Of a DNA stretch of 64,000 nucleotides, positions 16,920 to 27,135 are shown in pieces. How positions within the stretch are numbered: the first letter of the stretch is position 1; each line of letters begins with the position of its first letter. The DNA is taken from positions 62,001 to 126,000 of the forward strand of contig NZ_QKLF01000002.1 of NCBI RefSeq assembly GCF_003224335.1, read 5' to 3'. The notes below the pieces were generated by a model that was not told where the DNA came from, did not search any database, and saw only the letters and a program-made list of their open reading frames with translations. This DNA comes from Curtobacterium sp. MCJR17_055 (lineage in GTDB: Bacteria > Actinomycetota > Actinomycetes > Actinomycetales > Microbacteriaceae). The position numbers were made by a program, and so were the translations under genes.

Positions 16920-17372
16920 ATGACGGACCTCCGCCTCGAAGAACTCTCCGCAGCGACCGCCGCAGCGGCCAACTCGCTGACGCTGAAGCCGGGGCAGGAG
17001 CAGTTCGTCCAGCCGACCTCGTACGCGCAGGCCGAGTCGGACGTGAAGCCGAGCGCCTCGTGGCCGCGGGTCGTCCTGGACGGGGACGAGGTCGTCGGGC
17101 TCATCATCGGCAGCTTCGACGCCGACAACGCGCAGGAAGAACTGCGCAGCTGCATCTGGCGGGTCAACGTCGCCGCGAACGCGCAGGGCCGCGGTGTCGG
17201 CCGGTTCGCCGTGCACGGTCTCGCCGAGGAGGCCCGCAAGCGCGGCTTCGAGCGCCTGACCGTGGTCTACGAGCCCGGTGCTGGCAGCCCGGCGGCGTTC
17301 TTCGAGGCGATCGGCTTCCGGGTGATCGGCGAGACCCAGTACGGCGACCACTTCGCGGCGCTGACGCTCTAG
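16920..17372 (+). CDS. GNAT family N-acetyltransferase
   Basis: Acetyl-CoA-dependent acetyltransferase of 150 residues. The acetyl-CoA binding motif A is seen in WRVNVAANAQGRGVGRFAVHGL (about 80-101) and the C-terminal FFEAIGFRVIGETQYGDHF block is typical. The substrate is not predictable; the layout resembles SpeG/PaiA-like polyamine acetyltransferases only loosely. The start is ATG 16920. The ATL gene follows eight bases after the stop, so the two probably share a transcript. Confidence 0.85.
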   Translation: MTDLRLEELSAATAAAANSLTLKPGQEQFVQPTSYAQAESDVKPSASWPRVVLDGDEVVGLIIGSFDADNAQEELRSCIWRVNVAANAQGRGVGRFAVHGLAEEARKRGFERLTVVYEPGAGSPAAFFEAIGFRVIGETQYGDHFAALTL

Positions 17373-17380
17373 GCGCCGTC

Positions 17381-17740
17381 GTGTCGGCCCCGTCGTCCCG
17401 CGAGGGCGCGGACGACTTCGGTGCCGCCGTCGCGGCGGTCGTCCGTGCCATCCCGCCGGGTCGCGTGATGACGTACGGCGACGTCGCCGCCGTGCTCGGC
17501 TCCCGTGCCTCCCGTGCGGTCGGCAAGGTGATGGCCCACGAGGGCGTCGACCTGCCCTGGTGGCGGGTCGTCCGGGCCGGCGGGCTGCCACCGGTCCGCC
17601 ACGAGGCACGCGCCCTCGAGCACTACCGCGCCGAGGGCACGCCGCTGCGCCCGACGCGTGCGGTCGACGACGACGCGGCCTGGAGGCTCGACATGCGCCG
17701 TGCGCGCTGGTCGCCGACCGCGGACAACCGGTCGGACTAG
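17381..17740 (+). CDS. Alkyltransferase-like (ATL) DNA repair protein
   Basis: DNA-binding domain of the MGMT/Ogt family, 119 residues. The active-site motif PCHRV of true O6-alkylguanine methyltransferases is replaced by PWWRVV (59-64), so Trp60 stands where the acceptor cysteine should be. This is the mark of ATL proteins, which bind O6-alkylguanine and pass the lesion to nucleotide excision repair instead of reversing it. The start is GTG 17381, eight bases after the GNAT stop. Its 3' end overlaps the convergent DUF805 gene by four bases. Confidence 0.87.
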   Translation: MSAPSSREGADDFGAAVAAVVRAIPPGRVMTYGDVAAVLGSRASRAVGKVMAHEGVDLPWWRVVRAGGLPPVRHEARALEHYRAEGTPLRPTRAVDDDAAWRLDMRRARWSPTADNRSD

Positions 17741-18252
17741 CGCCGCGCGGACGTCCCCGAGCCGGGCGTCGCCGGGCCGGGCGTCGCCGGGCCGGGCGTC
17801 GCCGGGCCGGGCGTCGCCGGGCCGGCCTGCAGGTCGAACCGCGTGCCCTTCGGGTTGGACGGCAGCAGGAAGAACACGAAGAGCACGAGCGACCCGATGC
17901 CCGGGAGCACGTGCAGGAACTGCCAGAAGCCGGACAGGTTCGCGTCGTGCAGGCGCCGCGCCCCGAGGGCCAGCCCACCGACGAGCGTCACGAGGGCCCA
18001 GAGCACGAACAGGTAGGACCCGACGGGGTTCTCGAGCAGCGGGGCGTCCGGGGTGAACGCCTGCGGCACGAGCTGCAGCACGAGGCCGACCGCGAACGAC
18101 GTGAGCCACCACCACCAGAACTCGGAACGGGACGCCCGGCCGGTGAACACCGTGTACTTCCGCCAGAACCGCCGGACGGCCTCGGCGAAGGGGGCGCCGA
18201 CGAAGGGGTCGCGCAGGGCGACGCCTCCCGGCTGGACGTCGTTGCTGCTCAT
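17737..18252 (-). CDS. DUF805 membrane protein with PATPG repeat tail
   Basis: Small integral membrane protein, 171 residues. The DUF805 core (FTGRASRSEFWWWWLTSF near 37-54, GARRLHDANLSGFWQFL near 97-113) has about four membrane helices. Function unknown. The C-terminal tail is four copies of PATPG, encoded by a perfect 15-bp tandem repeat at 17761-17820, absent from most family members and likely variable between strains. It ends four bases inside the convergent ATL gene. Confidence 0.85.
   Translation of the reverse strand: MSSNDVQPGGVALRDPFVGAPFAEAVRRFWRKYTVFTGRASRSEFWWWWLTSFAVGLVLQLVPQAFTPDAPLLENPVGSYLFVLWALVTLVGGLALGARRLHDANLSGFWQFLHVLPGIGSLVLFVFFLLPSNPKGTRFDLQAGPATPGPATPGPATPGPATPGSGTSARR
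17761..17825. repeat. 15-bp tandem repeat, 4.3 copies
   Basis: The unit GCCGGGCGTCGCCGG occurs four times without mismatch (17761-17820) and continues for five bases. It lies in the last codons of the DUF805 gene and codes for PATPG on the minus strand. Being a multiple of three, copy-number changes keep the frame. Confidence 0.95.
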
Positions 18253-18270
18253 CCCCCCAGCAAACCACGG

Positions 18271-18291
18271 CGTCCGGTCCCGCCCCGGACG
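18271..18291 (-). terminator. Hairpin after ABC exporter operon
   Basis: CGTCCGG (18271-18277) pairs with CCGGACG (18285-18291) over a 7-base loop, 26 bases after the stop of the gene at 18317. No U-tract. Confidence 0.45.
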
Positions 18292-18316
18292 GGACGCACC
18301 CCCTTCACGGACATCA

Positions 18317-20254
18317 CTAGACCAGCGAGTCCCGCCAGGCCGCGTGCAGCTGCGAGAACCGCCCCGTCCCGGCGATGAGGTCGGCGGGCGTGCCGTCCTC
18401 GACGATGCGGCCGTACTCCATGACGAGCACCCGGTGGGCGATCGCGACGGTCGACAGCCGGTGCGCGATGATCACCGCGGTCCGGTCGGCGAGCAGGGTC
18501 TCGAGCCCCTCCTGCACCAGCCGCTCCGACGGGATGTCGAGCGACGCCGTGGCCTCGTCGAGGATGAGCACCTTCGGGTCCGCCAGGAACGCGCGGGCGA
18601 ACGACAGCAGCTGCCGTTGCCCTGCCGACACCCGGCCGCCGCGCTTGTTCACGTCGGTGTCGTACCCGTCCGGCAGTGCCGTGATGAACGCGTGGGCACC
18701 GACCGCCTTCGCCGCCGACACGATGTCCGCTCGGGAGGCTCCCGGTCGACCGAGCTCGATGTTGTCCGCCACCGAGCCGGAGAACAGGTACGCCTCCTGC
18801 GTCACCATGACGACCGCCCGGCGCATGTCCTTCGGGTCGAGGTCCCGCAGGTCGACGCCGTCCAGGGTGACCGCGCCCGAGGTCGGGTCGTAGAACCGCG
18901 CCATGAGCTTCGCGAGCGTCGACTTGCCGGCACCGGTGGACCCCACGAGCGCGATGGTCTGCCCCGCCGGGATGTGCAGGTCGAACTCCGGCAGCACGAC
19001 GCGGTCCTCCTTGTAGGCGAACGCGACGTGCTCGAAGTCGACCCGGCCGGCCGCGTCCGGCAGCTTCACCGGCTTCGCCGGATCCGGGACGCTCGGCTGC
19101 TCCTCGAGGACGCCGGAGATCTTCTCCATCGCGGCCGAGGCCGACTGGTAGCTGTTGTAGAACATGGCGAGTTCCTGCGCCGGGTCGAAGAACCGCTTGG
19201 CGTACAGCGCGACCGCGAGCAGCGCGCCGATCTCGAGCGACCCGCCGACGACCCGGAAGCCGCCGACGATGACGACCGCGGCGAGCGTCGCGTTCCCGAT
19301 GAGCACCAGACCCGGGTCGAAGATCCCGAACAGGTTGAACACGCGGGCGTTCGCCTGCCGGTTCTGCTCGACCTGCTCGCCGTACTCGACCTCGTTGCGG
19401 GACTCCTTGCGGAACGCCTGCACCGCGCGGATGCCGGTCATCGTCTCGACGAAGTGCACGATCACGCGGGCACTCGTCGTCCGGGTGGACCGGAAGAGCT
19501 GCTGCGAGCGCTGCTGGAACCACCGGGTCAGGAACCACAGCGGCACGAGGGCGACCGCGAGCACCAGGCCGGAGGTCGGGTCGAGGAGCACGAGCGCCGC
19601 CGCGGTGAAGAGCATGTACAGCACGCCCTGGATGAGCTGGTTCAACCCGGAGTCGAGCAGTTCCCGGATCGAGTCGAGGTCGCTCGTCTGGCGGGAGATG
19701 ATCCGGCCCGAGGTGTAGGTCTCGTGGAACTCGAGCGAGAGCCGCTGCGTGTGCAGGAACACCCGCTTCCGCAGGTCGAACAGGATCGCCTGGCTGATCC
19801 GCGCGGACAGCACGGTGTACCAGGCGGTGAGGACGGCGCCGACGACCGCGATCGTGATGTACGACCCCACGACGAGGAACGCCGGCGACCAGTCGTCCCG
19901 GTCGAGCACGGTGGGCAGGGCGTGGTCGATGCCCCAGGCGATGAGCGCGGGTCCGGCGACCTGCCCGGCGGTCGCGAGCACCACGACGACGGCGATGCCC
20001 CAGAGCCGGGCCCGCAGCGGCGCGGTGAGCGAGCCGAGCAGTCCGAGCGACCGGCGCCGCAGGCGGCGGCTCTCGGCCTTCGTGAAGTCCTCGCGTTCCT
20101 CGCCGCGCACCCCGTGCACGGTGATCGACGCGGTGACCGGGGCCGCTGCCTCGGCTGCCTGCGTGCCGGTGCCGACCTGCGCCACCGGCACCGATCCGCC
20201 CGTGGGTTCCTGGTCGACGGTCACGCGCGCGTCCTGGTCGGTCTCGTCGCTCAT
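18317..20254 (-). CDS. ABC exporter half-transporter, catalytic subunit
   Basis: Type IV ABC exporter subunit of 645 residues: a charged N-terminal tail (about 1-75), six membrane helices, and an ATPase domain with [10 protein letters not shown] (Walker A), signature VSAGQRQ, and a canonical Walker B with glutamate ([10 protein letters not shown]), plus H-loop IAHRLST. It overlaps the upstream gene by the 4 bases ATGA (20251-20254), so the two chains are made together and very likely form a heterodimer. Substrate unknown; relatives include multidrug and lipid exporters (Rv1272c/Rv1273c type). Confidence 0.92.
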   Translation of the reverse strand: MSDETDQDARVTVDQEPTGGSVPVAQVGTGTQAAEAAAPVTASITVHGVRGEEREDFTKAESRRLRRRSLGLLGSLTAPLRARLWGIAVVVVLATAGQVAGPALIAWGIDHALPTVLDRDDWSPAFLVVGSYITIAVVGAVLTAWYTVLSARISQAILFDLRKRVFLHTQRLSLEFHETYTSGRIISRQTSDLDSIRELLDSGLNQLIQGVLYMLFTAAALVLLDPTSGLVLAVALVPLWFLTRWFQQRSQQLFRSTRTTSARVIVHFVETMTGIRAVQAFRKESRNEVEYGEQVEQNRQANARVFNLFGIFDPGLVLIGNATLAAVVIVGGFRVVGGSLEIGALLAVALYAKRFFDPAQELAMFYNSYQSASAAMEKISGVLEEQPSVPDPAKPVKLPDAAGRVDFEHVAFAYKEDRVVLPEFDLHIPAGQTIALVGSTGAGKSTLAKLMARFYDPTSGAVTLDGVDLRDLDPKDMRRAVVMVTQEAYLFSGSVADNIELGRPGASRADIVSAAKAVGAHAFITALPDGYDTDVNKRGGRVSAGQRQLLSFARAFLADPKVLILDEATASLDIPSERLVQEGLETLLADRTAVIIAHRLSTVAIAHRVLVMEYGRIVEDGTPADLIAGTGRFSQLHAAWRDSLV

Positions 20255-22077
20255 GCCATCGCCTCCTCTCGGTCGTCTGCGTCGTCGTCGTCGAGCGACG
20301 AGATGACGGCACGGTAGTGCTCGTTCGTGGCCATCAGCTCGGCATGCGTGCCGACGGCGGTGACGCGGCCGTCCTCCATGAGCGCCACCCGGTCCGCGAG
20401 CGTCACGGTCGACGGACGGTGGGCCACGATGAGCGAGGTCGTGTCGGCGAGGACCCGGCGGAGACCGGCCTCCACCCGGGCCTCGGTGTCGACGTCGAGC
20501 GCCGACAGCGGGTCGTCGAGGACGAGCACGCTCGGCCGCGCCGCGATCGCCCGGGCGAGCGCGAGTCGCTGCCGCTGCCCGCCGGACAACGACAGCCCTT
20601 CTTCTCCGACCCGAGTGTCGACGCCCTCGGGCAGGTCGTCCACGAAGGACGCCTGCGCGATGTCGAGGGCCTCGCGCATGATCCGCTCGGCCTCCGGGCC
20701 GGTCAGGTCCGGGCGGCCGAGCAGGACGTTGTCGCGCACGCTCGACGAGAACAGGGTCGCGTCCTCGAAGGCGACCGCGACGTGCCGTCGGAGTTCGGCT
20801 CGGGTGAGGTCCCGCACATCGACGCCGTCGATCGTGACGGACCCGCCGGTGACGTCGTACAACCGGGGCACGAGCGACAGCAGGGTCGTCTTGCCGGAGC
20901 CGGTGAGTCCGACGAGCGCCATCGTCTCGCCGGGCTGCAGGTGCAGCTCGACGCCGTCCACCAGGTCGGGGAACTGCGGCGGGGAGTCCTGGTAGCGGAA
21001 GTGCGTCGCGTTGAACGAGAGCGCACCGTGCGGCTCGGTGATGGTCTTCGGCTCCGCGGGGTCCGTGATCGTGTTCTCGGAGTCCATGACCTCGAAGTAC
21101 CGGTCCACTGCGGTGCGGGTGTCGAACGTCATCGACAGGAAGAACCCGATCGACTCGATCGGGAAGCGCAGCACGGTCGCGGTCGCGAAGAACGCGAAGA
21201 GCTGCCCGACGCTGAGGTCCCCCTGGCTGGCGAGCCAGATGCCGGCGAGCAGGCAGAGCGCGAACGCCACGTCCGGCACGAGCAGCAGCCACAGCCAGAT
21301 CGCCGCGATCGCCTTGGCCTTCTCGATCTCGGTGCCGCGCAGCTGCTCGGCCTGCTCGGCGAACTCGTCGAGCTTGTACCGGCCCCGCCCGAACGCCTTG
21401 AGCACGCGGATGCCGTGCACCGACTGCTCGACGCTCGTCGCGAGGTCGCCGACCTGGTCCTGGCTGCGGCGGGCGACGATCGAGTACTTCCGCTCGAACA
21501 GGACGCTGTTCACCCACACCGGGATCGACGCCACCAGGAAGATGAGGCCGAGCTGCCAGCCGAACGTGAAGAGCACAGCGAACCCGATGACGATCGTCAC
21601 GACGTTCACGACGAGGAGCACGATGCCGAACGCCAGCCAGCGCCGGATGAGCGACAGGTCGGACACCGAGCGGGACAGCAGCTGCCCGGACTCCCATCGG
21701 TCGTGGAACGCGACGGGCAGATCCTGCAGCTTCGCGTAGAGCGCGTTCCGCATGCTCGCCTCGATGCGGGTCGACGGCCGCATGACGAGCTTCCGGCGCG
21801 AGGCGATGAAGAACGCCTCGAGGACACCGAGCGCGAGCACCGCGGCTCCGGCGGGCAGGATGAGTCCACCGTCCCCGGAAGCGAGCGGCCCGTCGACGAG
21901 GGCCTGCAGGACGTACGGGATGGCGAGCGCGACGACGGAGGCGCCGAGCGCCGCCAGCATCCCGCCGAGCAGACGCCATCGGTAGGGCTGGACGTAGGGC
22001 CAGAGTCGTCCGAGCGCGCGGGCGGTGGACGGTCGCGCCGGGGTCGGCGCCGGTTCCCGATCGGGTCCCTGGGACAT
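20251..22077 (-). CDS. ABC exporter half-transporter, degenerate-site subunit
   Basis: 608 residues if started at ATG 22077 (MSQGPDREP). Membrane domain with six helices from about residue 30 to 310, then ATPase with [10 protein letters not shown] and signature LSLSGGQRQ. In Walker B the catalytic glutamate is aspartate ([12 protein letters not shown]), typical for the inactive-site partner in heterodimeric exporters such as TM287/288. The frame is open for at least 500 bases upstream, so the true N-terminus could be longer (ATG 22242 adds 55 residues, Gly/Arg/Pro rich). I prefer 22077 because the family's conserved part begins soon after. Confidence 0.88.
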   Translation of the reverse strand: MSQGPDREPAPTPARPSTARALGRLWPYVQPYRWRLLGGMLAALGASVVALAIPYVLQALVDGPLASGDGGLILPAGAAVLALGVLEAFFIASRRKLVMRPSTRIEASMRNALYAKLQDLPVAFHDRWESGQLLSRSVSDLSLIRRWLAFGIVLLVVNVVTIVIGFAVLFTFGWQLGLIFLVASIPVWVNSVLFERKYSIVARRSQDQVGDLATSVEQSVHGIRVLKAFGRGRYKLDEFAEQAEQLRGTEIEKAKAIAAIWLWLLLVPDVAFALCLLAGIWLASQGDLSVGQLFAFFATATVLRFPIESIGFFLSMTFDTRTAVDRYFEVMDSENTITDPAEPKTITEPHGALSFNATHFRYQDSPPQFPDLVDGVELHLQPGETMALVGLTGSGKTTLLSLVPRLYDVTGGSVTIDGVDVRDLTRAELRRHVAVAFEDATLFSSSVRDNVLLGRPDLTGPEAERIMREALDIAQASFVDDLPEGVDTRVGEEGLSLSGGQRQRLALARAIAARPSVLVLDDPLSALDVDTEARVEAGLRRVLADTTSLIVAHRPSTVTLADRVALMEDGRVTAVGTHAELMATNEHYRAVISSLDDDDADDREEAMA

Positions 22078-22647
22078 GCGTGTGCGTCCTCGTGCTTCGT
22101 GCCGGGTCCCGTCGGCCAGGGGCTGGCCCTGTCCGGACGGGAGGCCCGGGGTGCGTTGCGTGGTCTGGTCGGCCGGTTGCCCGGTCACGGTGCCGCGGTC
22201 GTCGCCGTCGGGACGGCGTCCGTCGGTGGGCCGGATCGGCATCCGGTCGGAGGCGACGGGGACACGTGTCCCTGGCGCTCGGTCGGGCTGGGCCCGATCC
22301 GGCCCGGCGGGTGCGGGAGGCGGCTCTACGCGGTCGGCGTCGCCGGGACGACGGGTGCCCCCGCGGACGGGGACGACGCGACGGCGCGACGGGCGCGTCG
22401 TGCGTCGGGAGCGGTCCCGCTGATGGACGTCCGTGTCGTCCGGGCCCCCGTTGCCGTGGTGCCGGTCGTCGTGTCCATCGTCACTCCAGTCGTCGTCTTC
22501 GTCACCGTCGTGTCCGCGGTGCCGCCGACCCGTGGAGCAGTCGTCGGCTGAGGCCGCAGAGCCCTGCAGACTATCGGCAGCGACTCCCAGCGCGCAACCA
22601 GCAACGCGTGCTCCTCCGCCCCGCCGCCGCGGCCGCTGGATCGGTAC
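22078..22647 (-). other. Long leader region before ABC exporter operon
   Basis: 570 bases lie between purH and the assumed exporter start. They contain a candidate promoter at 22568-22597, one copy of GCCTCCCGTCC (22135-22145) and no obvious gene. On the minus strand the exporter frame is open through most of it, coding an acidic then Arg/Pro-rich sequence; another minus-strand frame gives a Thr-rich peptide of about 60 residues ending at 22326. I cannot decide between a long leader, an extended N-terminus and a small protein gene. Confidence 0.5.
22568..22597 (-). promoter_or_regulatory. Candidate promoter of ABC exporter operon
   Basis: Minus strand: TTGCGC (22597-22592), an 18-base spacer, TAGTCT (22573-22568). 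This fits the actinobacterial housekeeping sigma pattern (TTGNNN / TANNNT). If used, transcription starts near 22561, giving a leader of nearly 490 bases to the ATG at 22077. Confidence 0.45.
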
Positions 22648-24279
22648 TCAGTGGAAGAAGTGCCGCTCGCCCGTGAAGTACATCGTGACGCCGGCTGCCG
22701 TCGCGGCCGCGATGACCTCGTCGTCCCGGACGCTGCCGCCCGGCTGGGCGACCGCACGCACCCCGGCGTCGAGCAGGACCTGCAAGCCGTCGGCGAACGG
22801 GAAGAACGCGTCCGACGCGGCGACCGAACCGGCAGCGCGGTCCCCGGCGCGGTTCACGGCGAGGTGGCACGAGTCGACGCGGTTCACCTGCCCCATGCCG
22901 ACCCCGACGCTCGCGCCCTGGTTCGCGAGCAGGATCGCGTTCGACTTCACCGCACGGCTGGCCTTCCACGCGAAGGCCAGGTCGGCGAGGGTCTGCTCGT
23001 CGGCCGGCTCGCCGGAGACCAGGGTCCACGCGGACTGGTCGAACCCGGTGAAGCGGTCGGCGTCCTGCACGAGGAAGCCGCCCGAGATCTGCTTGACCTC
23101 ACGCTCGGCGAGCGCGAAGTCCCCCGGCAGCGTGAGCAGGCGGATGTTCTTCTTGCGGGACAGGACCTCGAGTGCCTCGGGGTCGAACGCGGGAGCCACG
23201 ACGACCTCGGTGAAGATGTCGGCGATCGTCTCGGCCATGCCCAGCGTGACCGGACGGTTCGCCGCGATGACCCCGCCGAACGCCGACAGCGGGTCGCAGG
23301 CGTGCGCGGCGGCGTGCGCGGAGGCGATCGGGTCGGATGCGTCGGGGGCGGCGACCGCGATGCCGCACGGGTTGGCGTGCTTGATGATCGCGACGGCCGG
23401 CTCCGCGAAGTCGTACGCGGCACGGACCGCTGCGTCCGCGTCGACGTAGTTGTTGTACGACATCTCCTTGCCGTGCAACTGGGTCGCCTGCGCGATCCCG
23501 GTGCCGTCGGCGCTCGTGTACAGCGCCGCGGACTGGTGGGCGTTCTCGCCGTAGCGGAGCGTCGCGGTGCGGTCCGCGGTCAGCGTGAGCTGCTCCGGGA
23601 AGGCGCTGGGGGCCTCCCGGTCGTCGGCGCCGGACGCGACCGGTTCGGCGACGACGTCGGACGCGAAGTACGCGGCGACGGCGGTGTCGTACGCCGCGGT
23701 GTGGCCGAAGGCCTGCGCGGCGAGGCGCTTGCGGAGGGCGAGGTCGGTGCCGCCCGCACGGACGGCCTCGACGACCTCGGCGTAGGAGGCGGGCGAGACG
23801 ACGATCGCGACGTTCGGGTGGTTCTTCGCGGACGCGCGGACCATGGCCGGGCCGCCGATGTCGACGTTCTCGACCACGGTCGCGGTGTCGGCGCCCGAGG
23901 CGACCGTCTCGACGAACGGGTACAGGTTCACGACGACGAGCTCGAACGGCGCGATGCCGAGGTCGGTGAGCTGCTGCTCGTGCGACTCGAGCCGGAGGTC
24001 GGCGAGCAGCCCCGCGTGCACGGCGGGGTGCAGGGTCTTCACGCGGCCGTCGAGCGACTCCGGGAAGCCCGTGACGCTCGCGACGTCGGTGACGGCGTAC
24101 CCGGCGTCACGGATGGTCTGCGCGGTGGAGCCCGTGGACACGAGCTCGACACCCGCGTCGGCGAGGGCGCCGGCGAGCTCGAGCAGCCCGGACTTGTCGC
24201 TCACCGAGATGAGGGCACGACGCACGGGCACGACGTCCCGGTCGCGGTACAGGCTGGGGTCGGCGGCGTGCACGCTCAT
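22648..24279 (-). CDS. purH: Bifunctional AICAR transformylase / IMP cyclohydrolase
   Basis: Last two steps of IMP synthesis: formyl transfer from 10-formyl-THF to AICAR, then ring closure. 543 residues. The N-terminal MGS-like cyclohydrolase domain (about 15-210; [33 protein letters not shown]) and C-terminal transformylase domain ([26 protein letters not shown] with the catalytic Lys and His) are complete. Its ATG overlaps the purN stop (ATGA, 24276-24279), so purN and purH are coupled. Confidence 0.97.
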   Translation of the reverse strand: MSVHAADPSLYRDRDVVPVRRALISVSDKSGLLELAGALADAGVELVSTGSTAQTIRDAGYAVTDVASVTGFPESLDGRVKTLHPAVHAGLLADLRLESHEQQLTDLGIAPFELVVVNLYPFVETVASGADTATVVENVDIGGPAMVRASAKNHPNVAIVVSPASYAEVVEAVRAGGTDLALRKRLAAQAFGHTAAYDTAVAAYFASDVVAEPVASGADDREAPSAFPEQLTLTADRTATLRYGENAHQSAALYTSADGTGIAQATQLHGKEMSYNNYVDADAAVRAAYDFAEPAVAIIKHANPCGIAVAAPDASDPIASAHAAAHACDPLSAFGGVIAANRPVTLGMAETIADIFTEVVVAPAFDPEALEVLSRKKNIRLLTLPGDFALAEREVKQISGGFLVQDADRFTGFDQSAWTLVSGEPADEQTLADLAFAWKASRAVKSNAILLANQGASVGVGMGQVNRVDSCHLAVNRAGDRAAGSVAASDAFFPFADGLQVLLDAGVRAVAQPGGSVRDDEVIAAATAAGVTMYFTGERHFFH

Positions 24280-24869
24280 GCGGGGGTGGTGCCCTTCAGG
24301 TCGATGTGTCCGTTGGCGATGTCGAGGACGGTCTGGATGAGCAGCCGGCGTTCGACGGGCTTGATGCGGTCGTGCAGGGTCGACTCGGTGTCGTGCGGCA
24401 GGACCGGGACGCGCTCCTGCGCCAGGATCGGTCCGCTGTCGACGCCGTCGTCCACGGCGATGACGCTCGCGCCGGTCTCGGTCACGCCGGCAGCCAGGGC
24501 GTCACGGACGCCGCGCGCACCCGGGAACTCGGGCAGGTACGCCGGGTGCGTGTTGATGACCGACGGTCCGAACTCCGCCACGACCGCGGGCGGCAGCAGG
24601 CGCATGAGCCCGGACAGCACCAGCAGGTCGGGCGTCCACGGACGGATCTGCTCGGCGAGCGCCTCGCCCCACTTGGCGCGGGTCGCGTAGCGCGTGAACG
24701 GCACCGTGAAGGTCGGGATCGAGTACTCCTCGCCGAGCTGGAGGCCCTCGGCGTCACGGTCCGCCCCGATCGCGACGACGCGGGCGGGGTACTCGGCATC
24801 GCGGGTCGCCTCGAGCAGGGCCCGGAGGTTCGACCCGGTACCGGAGATCAGGACGACCAGTTCGAGCAC
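24276..24869 (-). CDS. purN: Phosphoribosylglycinamide formyltransferase
   Basis: Formylates GAR with 10-formyl-THF, the third step of purine synthesis. 197 residues. [13 protein letters not shown] at the N-terminus binds phosphate, and the catalytic Asn/His pair is in [12 protein letters not shown] (about 106-117) with the catalytic Asp in [17 protein letters not shown]. Sits directly upstream of purH with a 4-base overlap and 84 bases downstream of the DUF6350 gene, all on the minus strand, the usual Microbacteriaceae order. Confidence 0.97.
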   Translation of the reverse strand: MLELVVLISGTGSNLRALLEATRDAEYPARVVAIGADRDAEGLQLGEEYSIPTFTVPFTRYATRAKWGEALAEQIRPWTPDLLVLSGLMRLLPPAVVAEFGPSVINTHPAYLPEFPGARGVRDALAAGVTETGASVIAVDDGVDSGPILAQERVPVLPHDTESTLHDRIKPVERRLLIQTVLDIANGHIDLKGTTPA

Positions 24870-24953
24870 GGGAACAACCCTAGCCTCGATCGATCGTCGC
24901 GGCGGTCGACCTCGGTCCCGCGCAGCGTGCCCAGAAGAAGGTGAGCCGGTAGC

Positions 24954-27047
24954 TCAGGCGTCGGTGTCGCCCTTCGGCCTCCGCCACCACGGCAGCTCGT
25001 CCTCGGGGATCTGGTCCGTCGTGTCCCAGGTCGCCGCACGGGGCGCCGGTCGCGCGGGCGGCTCCGGGTCCACGTCGTCCCGCCCGGCCACGAACTCCTC
25101 CGTGCTCCAGGGGAAGGCCGGCTGCTCGTCGGTCCGCGGCGGGACGGGGCCCGCGGAGCCCGACGGTGCAGGTGCGGCGTCGGTCGTGGGTGGGACGGCA
25201 CCGCCGGGGCGGTGCCGCAAGGCGTCCGCGCGGTCTCGCAGGTCGCCGGCCCGCTCGCGCAGGTCCCCGGCCCGGTCGCGGGCACCGGTGGCAGCGGCAC
25301 GGAGGCGTGCCCGGACGCTGTCGACGGCGCCGCCGGCTCGCGTGCGCGGCCCGGCGGCAGCGCCCGCGTGGTCGTCCAGACGCTCGGATGCGACAGCGTC
25401 CGTCCGCGCCCAGTCCGGCAGGTCGACGTCGGTGGCCTCGGCGTGCGCGGCCTCGGTCTGGGACGGCGCCGCGTCCGGCGCAGCCGGGAGGCCCGTGTCG
25501 GCCCCGCCGTGCTCCGCCCCGTCCGCACCGCGTCCGGGCCGGTCGTCGCCGCGTCCGGGCTGGTCGTCGCCCGCCACACGGTCGGACGTCAGCGTCTCGC
25601 CGCCACGGTCGAGGTCGGCGGTCGCTCGGGGAACCGCACCGGAGTCCGTGCTGGCGTGCGTCACCGGGTCGTGCACCTCGTCCACCGAGAACCGGTGCAC
25701 GTCGGTGGTCCGGCCGGCGCCCGCGTGGTCGAGGGCAGCGATGAGCGACCCGTGGTCGGCGCTCGCGTCCGCGGTGGCGACGTCGTCCTCGACCTCGTGC
25801 CAGCGCTCACCGATCCAGGAGCGCTCCGGCAGGCGCACCAGGTCACTGCCGATCGCGAGCGCGATGATCGCGGGGACACCGACTTCGAGTGCGGCGACGG
25901 CACCGACCACCAGGGCGTCCGGGCCGACGACGGCCAGGCGCCCCGGCCCCGCCGACCCCGCGGTGAGCCCGGTGACGACACCGGTCAGGACACCGGCGAC
26001 CAGCCCGGTCACGACTCCGCCGAGCGCCCGGTACAGGGCCGAGTCGGCGGACCCGAGCGCACGGACGAGCCGCGGACGCAGCAGTCCACCGGTGACGAAG
26101 CCCGCCACGACGGGCACCAGGATCCAGACCAGGCCGAACGTGTGTCCCGACGTCGGCAGCGCCCCGAGCAGCGGCACGGCCGGGAGCGGGCCGAGCACGG
26201 TCCCGAGGGGCGACACCGACGATCCGGCGCCGATCGCGAAGCCCGGGCCGACGAGCCACGCCGTGGCCCACCCGACCAGGTCCGGGACGAACGCGAGCTG
26301 GCCGACGGTCATGGCGATGCCGCCGACGACACCGGCGTGCGACCGTTCGTAGAGCGTGATGACCTCGGCGAAGGAGCCGAGGAGCGCGAACCCGACCAGG
26401 ATGCCGGCGACCGCCACGACGCACGCGGTCGCGACGGTGCCGGCGCGCAGACCGAAGCCGACGACGCCGCGCCAGAGCGCCGGGATGCGGCCGACCAGGT
26501 CCACCACCCGGAGGGTCAGCGGATCGGCCGCCTGGCCACGCCGCCGCCGGCAGACCTCGGCCGTGACGACGGCCGGGACGCCGAACCAGAGCGCGGGCAG
26601 CACGACGGCCTGCCAGATCACCGGGTGGGTGGCGCTCGTGGTCGCGGTGAGGGCGACCAGCAGGCCGAGGGCGGCGACCGCCGCGGTGCCGACCAGGACC
26701 CCGGTGACGCGGTGCTCCGTCTCGGCGAACCGGCGTCCGGCCCGGCCGCCGAGCCACGCCGTGACGACGGCGAACCCGAGGGCCGCGAGGGTGACGACGA
26801 TCGGTGCGGACGCCCCGGGGAGACCGGTGGCCTCCGCCGCCGCGGAGCCGAGCGTGAACGTGACGTCCACGCCGTGACCGACGAGCCAGACGTTGCCCGC
26901 CGCGGTCCAGAAGACGCTCCAGTCGACCTGGAGTCCGTACTCGAACGCCCACAGCAGGGTGAGCGGCACGAGGGCGACGCCCACGCCGACGCCGACCGTC
27001 ACGATCGCTTCGATCACGGCGAGGAGGGCGGTTCCGAGGCGGTTCAT
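24954..27047 (-). CDS. DUF6350 multi-pass membrane protein
   Basis: 697 residues. The N-terminal about 430 residues hold roughly ten to twelve hydrophobic helices (starting LLAVIEAIVTVGVGVGVALVPL) as in the actinobacterial DUF6350 family. The last about 260 residues are a long hydrophilic Ala/Asp/Arg/Pro-rich cytoplasmic tail with a heptad-like GDLRERAGDLRDRADALRHR segment. Function unknown; linkage to sucCD and purNH is conserved in the order. The start is ATG 27047; an open frame further upstream crosses a terminator and is not coding. Confidence 0.85.
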   Translation of the reverse strand: MNRLGTALLAVIEAIVTVGVGVGVALVPLTLLWAFEYGLQVDWSVFWTAAGNVWLVGHGVDVTFTLGSAAAEATGLPGASAPIVVTLAALGFAVVTAWLGGRAGRRFAETEHRVTGVLVGTAAVAALGLLVALTATTSATHPVIWQAVVLPALWFGVPAVVTAEVCRRRRGQAADPLTLRVVDLVGRIPALWRGVVGFGLRAGTVATACVVAVAGILVGFALLGSFAEVITLYERSHAGVVGGIAMTVGQLAFVPDLVGWATAWLVGPGFAIGAGSSVSPLGTVLGPLPAVPLLGALPTSGHTFGLVWILVPVVAGFVTGGLLRPRLVRALGSADSALYRALGGVVTGLVAGVLTGVVTGLTAGSAGPGRLAVVGPDALVVGAVAALEVGVPAIIALAIGSDLVRLPERSWIGERWHEVEDDVATADASADHGSLIAALDHAGAGRTTDVHRFSVDEVHDPVTHASTDSGAVPRATADLDRGGETLTSDRVAGDDQPGRGDDRPGRGADGAEHGGADTGLPAAPDAAPSQTEAAHAEATDVDLPDWARTDAVASERLDDHAGAAAGPRTRAGGAVDSVRARLRAAATGARDRAGDLRERAGDLRDRADALRHRPGGAVPPTTDAAPAPSGSAGPVPPRTDEQPAFPWSTEEFVAGRDDVDPEPPARPAPRAATWDTTDQIPEDELPWWRRPKGDTDA

Positions 27048-27078
27048 CGCAGCGAGGATACGTGCCCGACCCCGCGCA

Positions 27079-27121
27079 GGACGGGAGGCTCGGCGCGGGT
27101 CCCGCACCGAGCCTCCCGTCC
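27079..27121 (-). terminator. Strong terminator after sucD
   Basis: GACGGGAGGCTCGG (27080-27093) pairs perfectly with CCGAGCCTCCCGTC (27107-27120); an inner GCGGG/CCCGC pair extends the helix. It lies 15 bases after the sucD stop codon. Both arms carry the 11-mer GCCTCCCGTCC or its complement that recurs in this window. Confidence 0.85.
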
Positions 27122-27135
27122 GACAGGAGCACGCG

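Noticed and set aside
16839..17978. Upstream extension of the ROK frame
   Set aside because: It crosses the GNAT and ATL genes on the opposite strand; the HTH domain fits a start at 16838.
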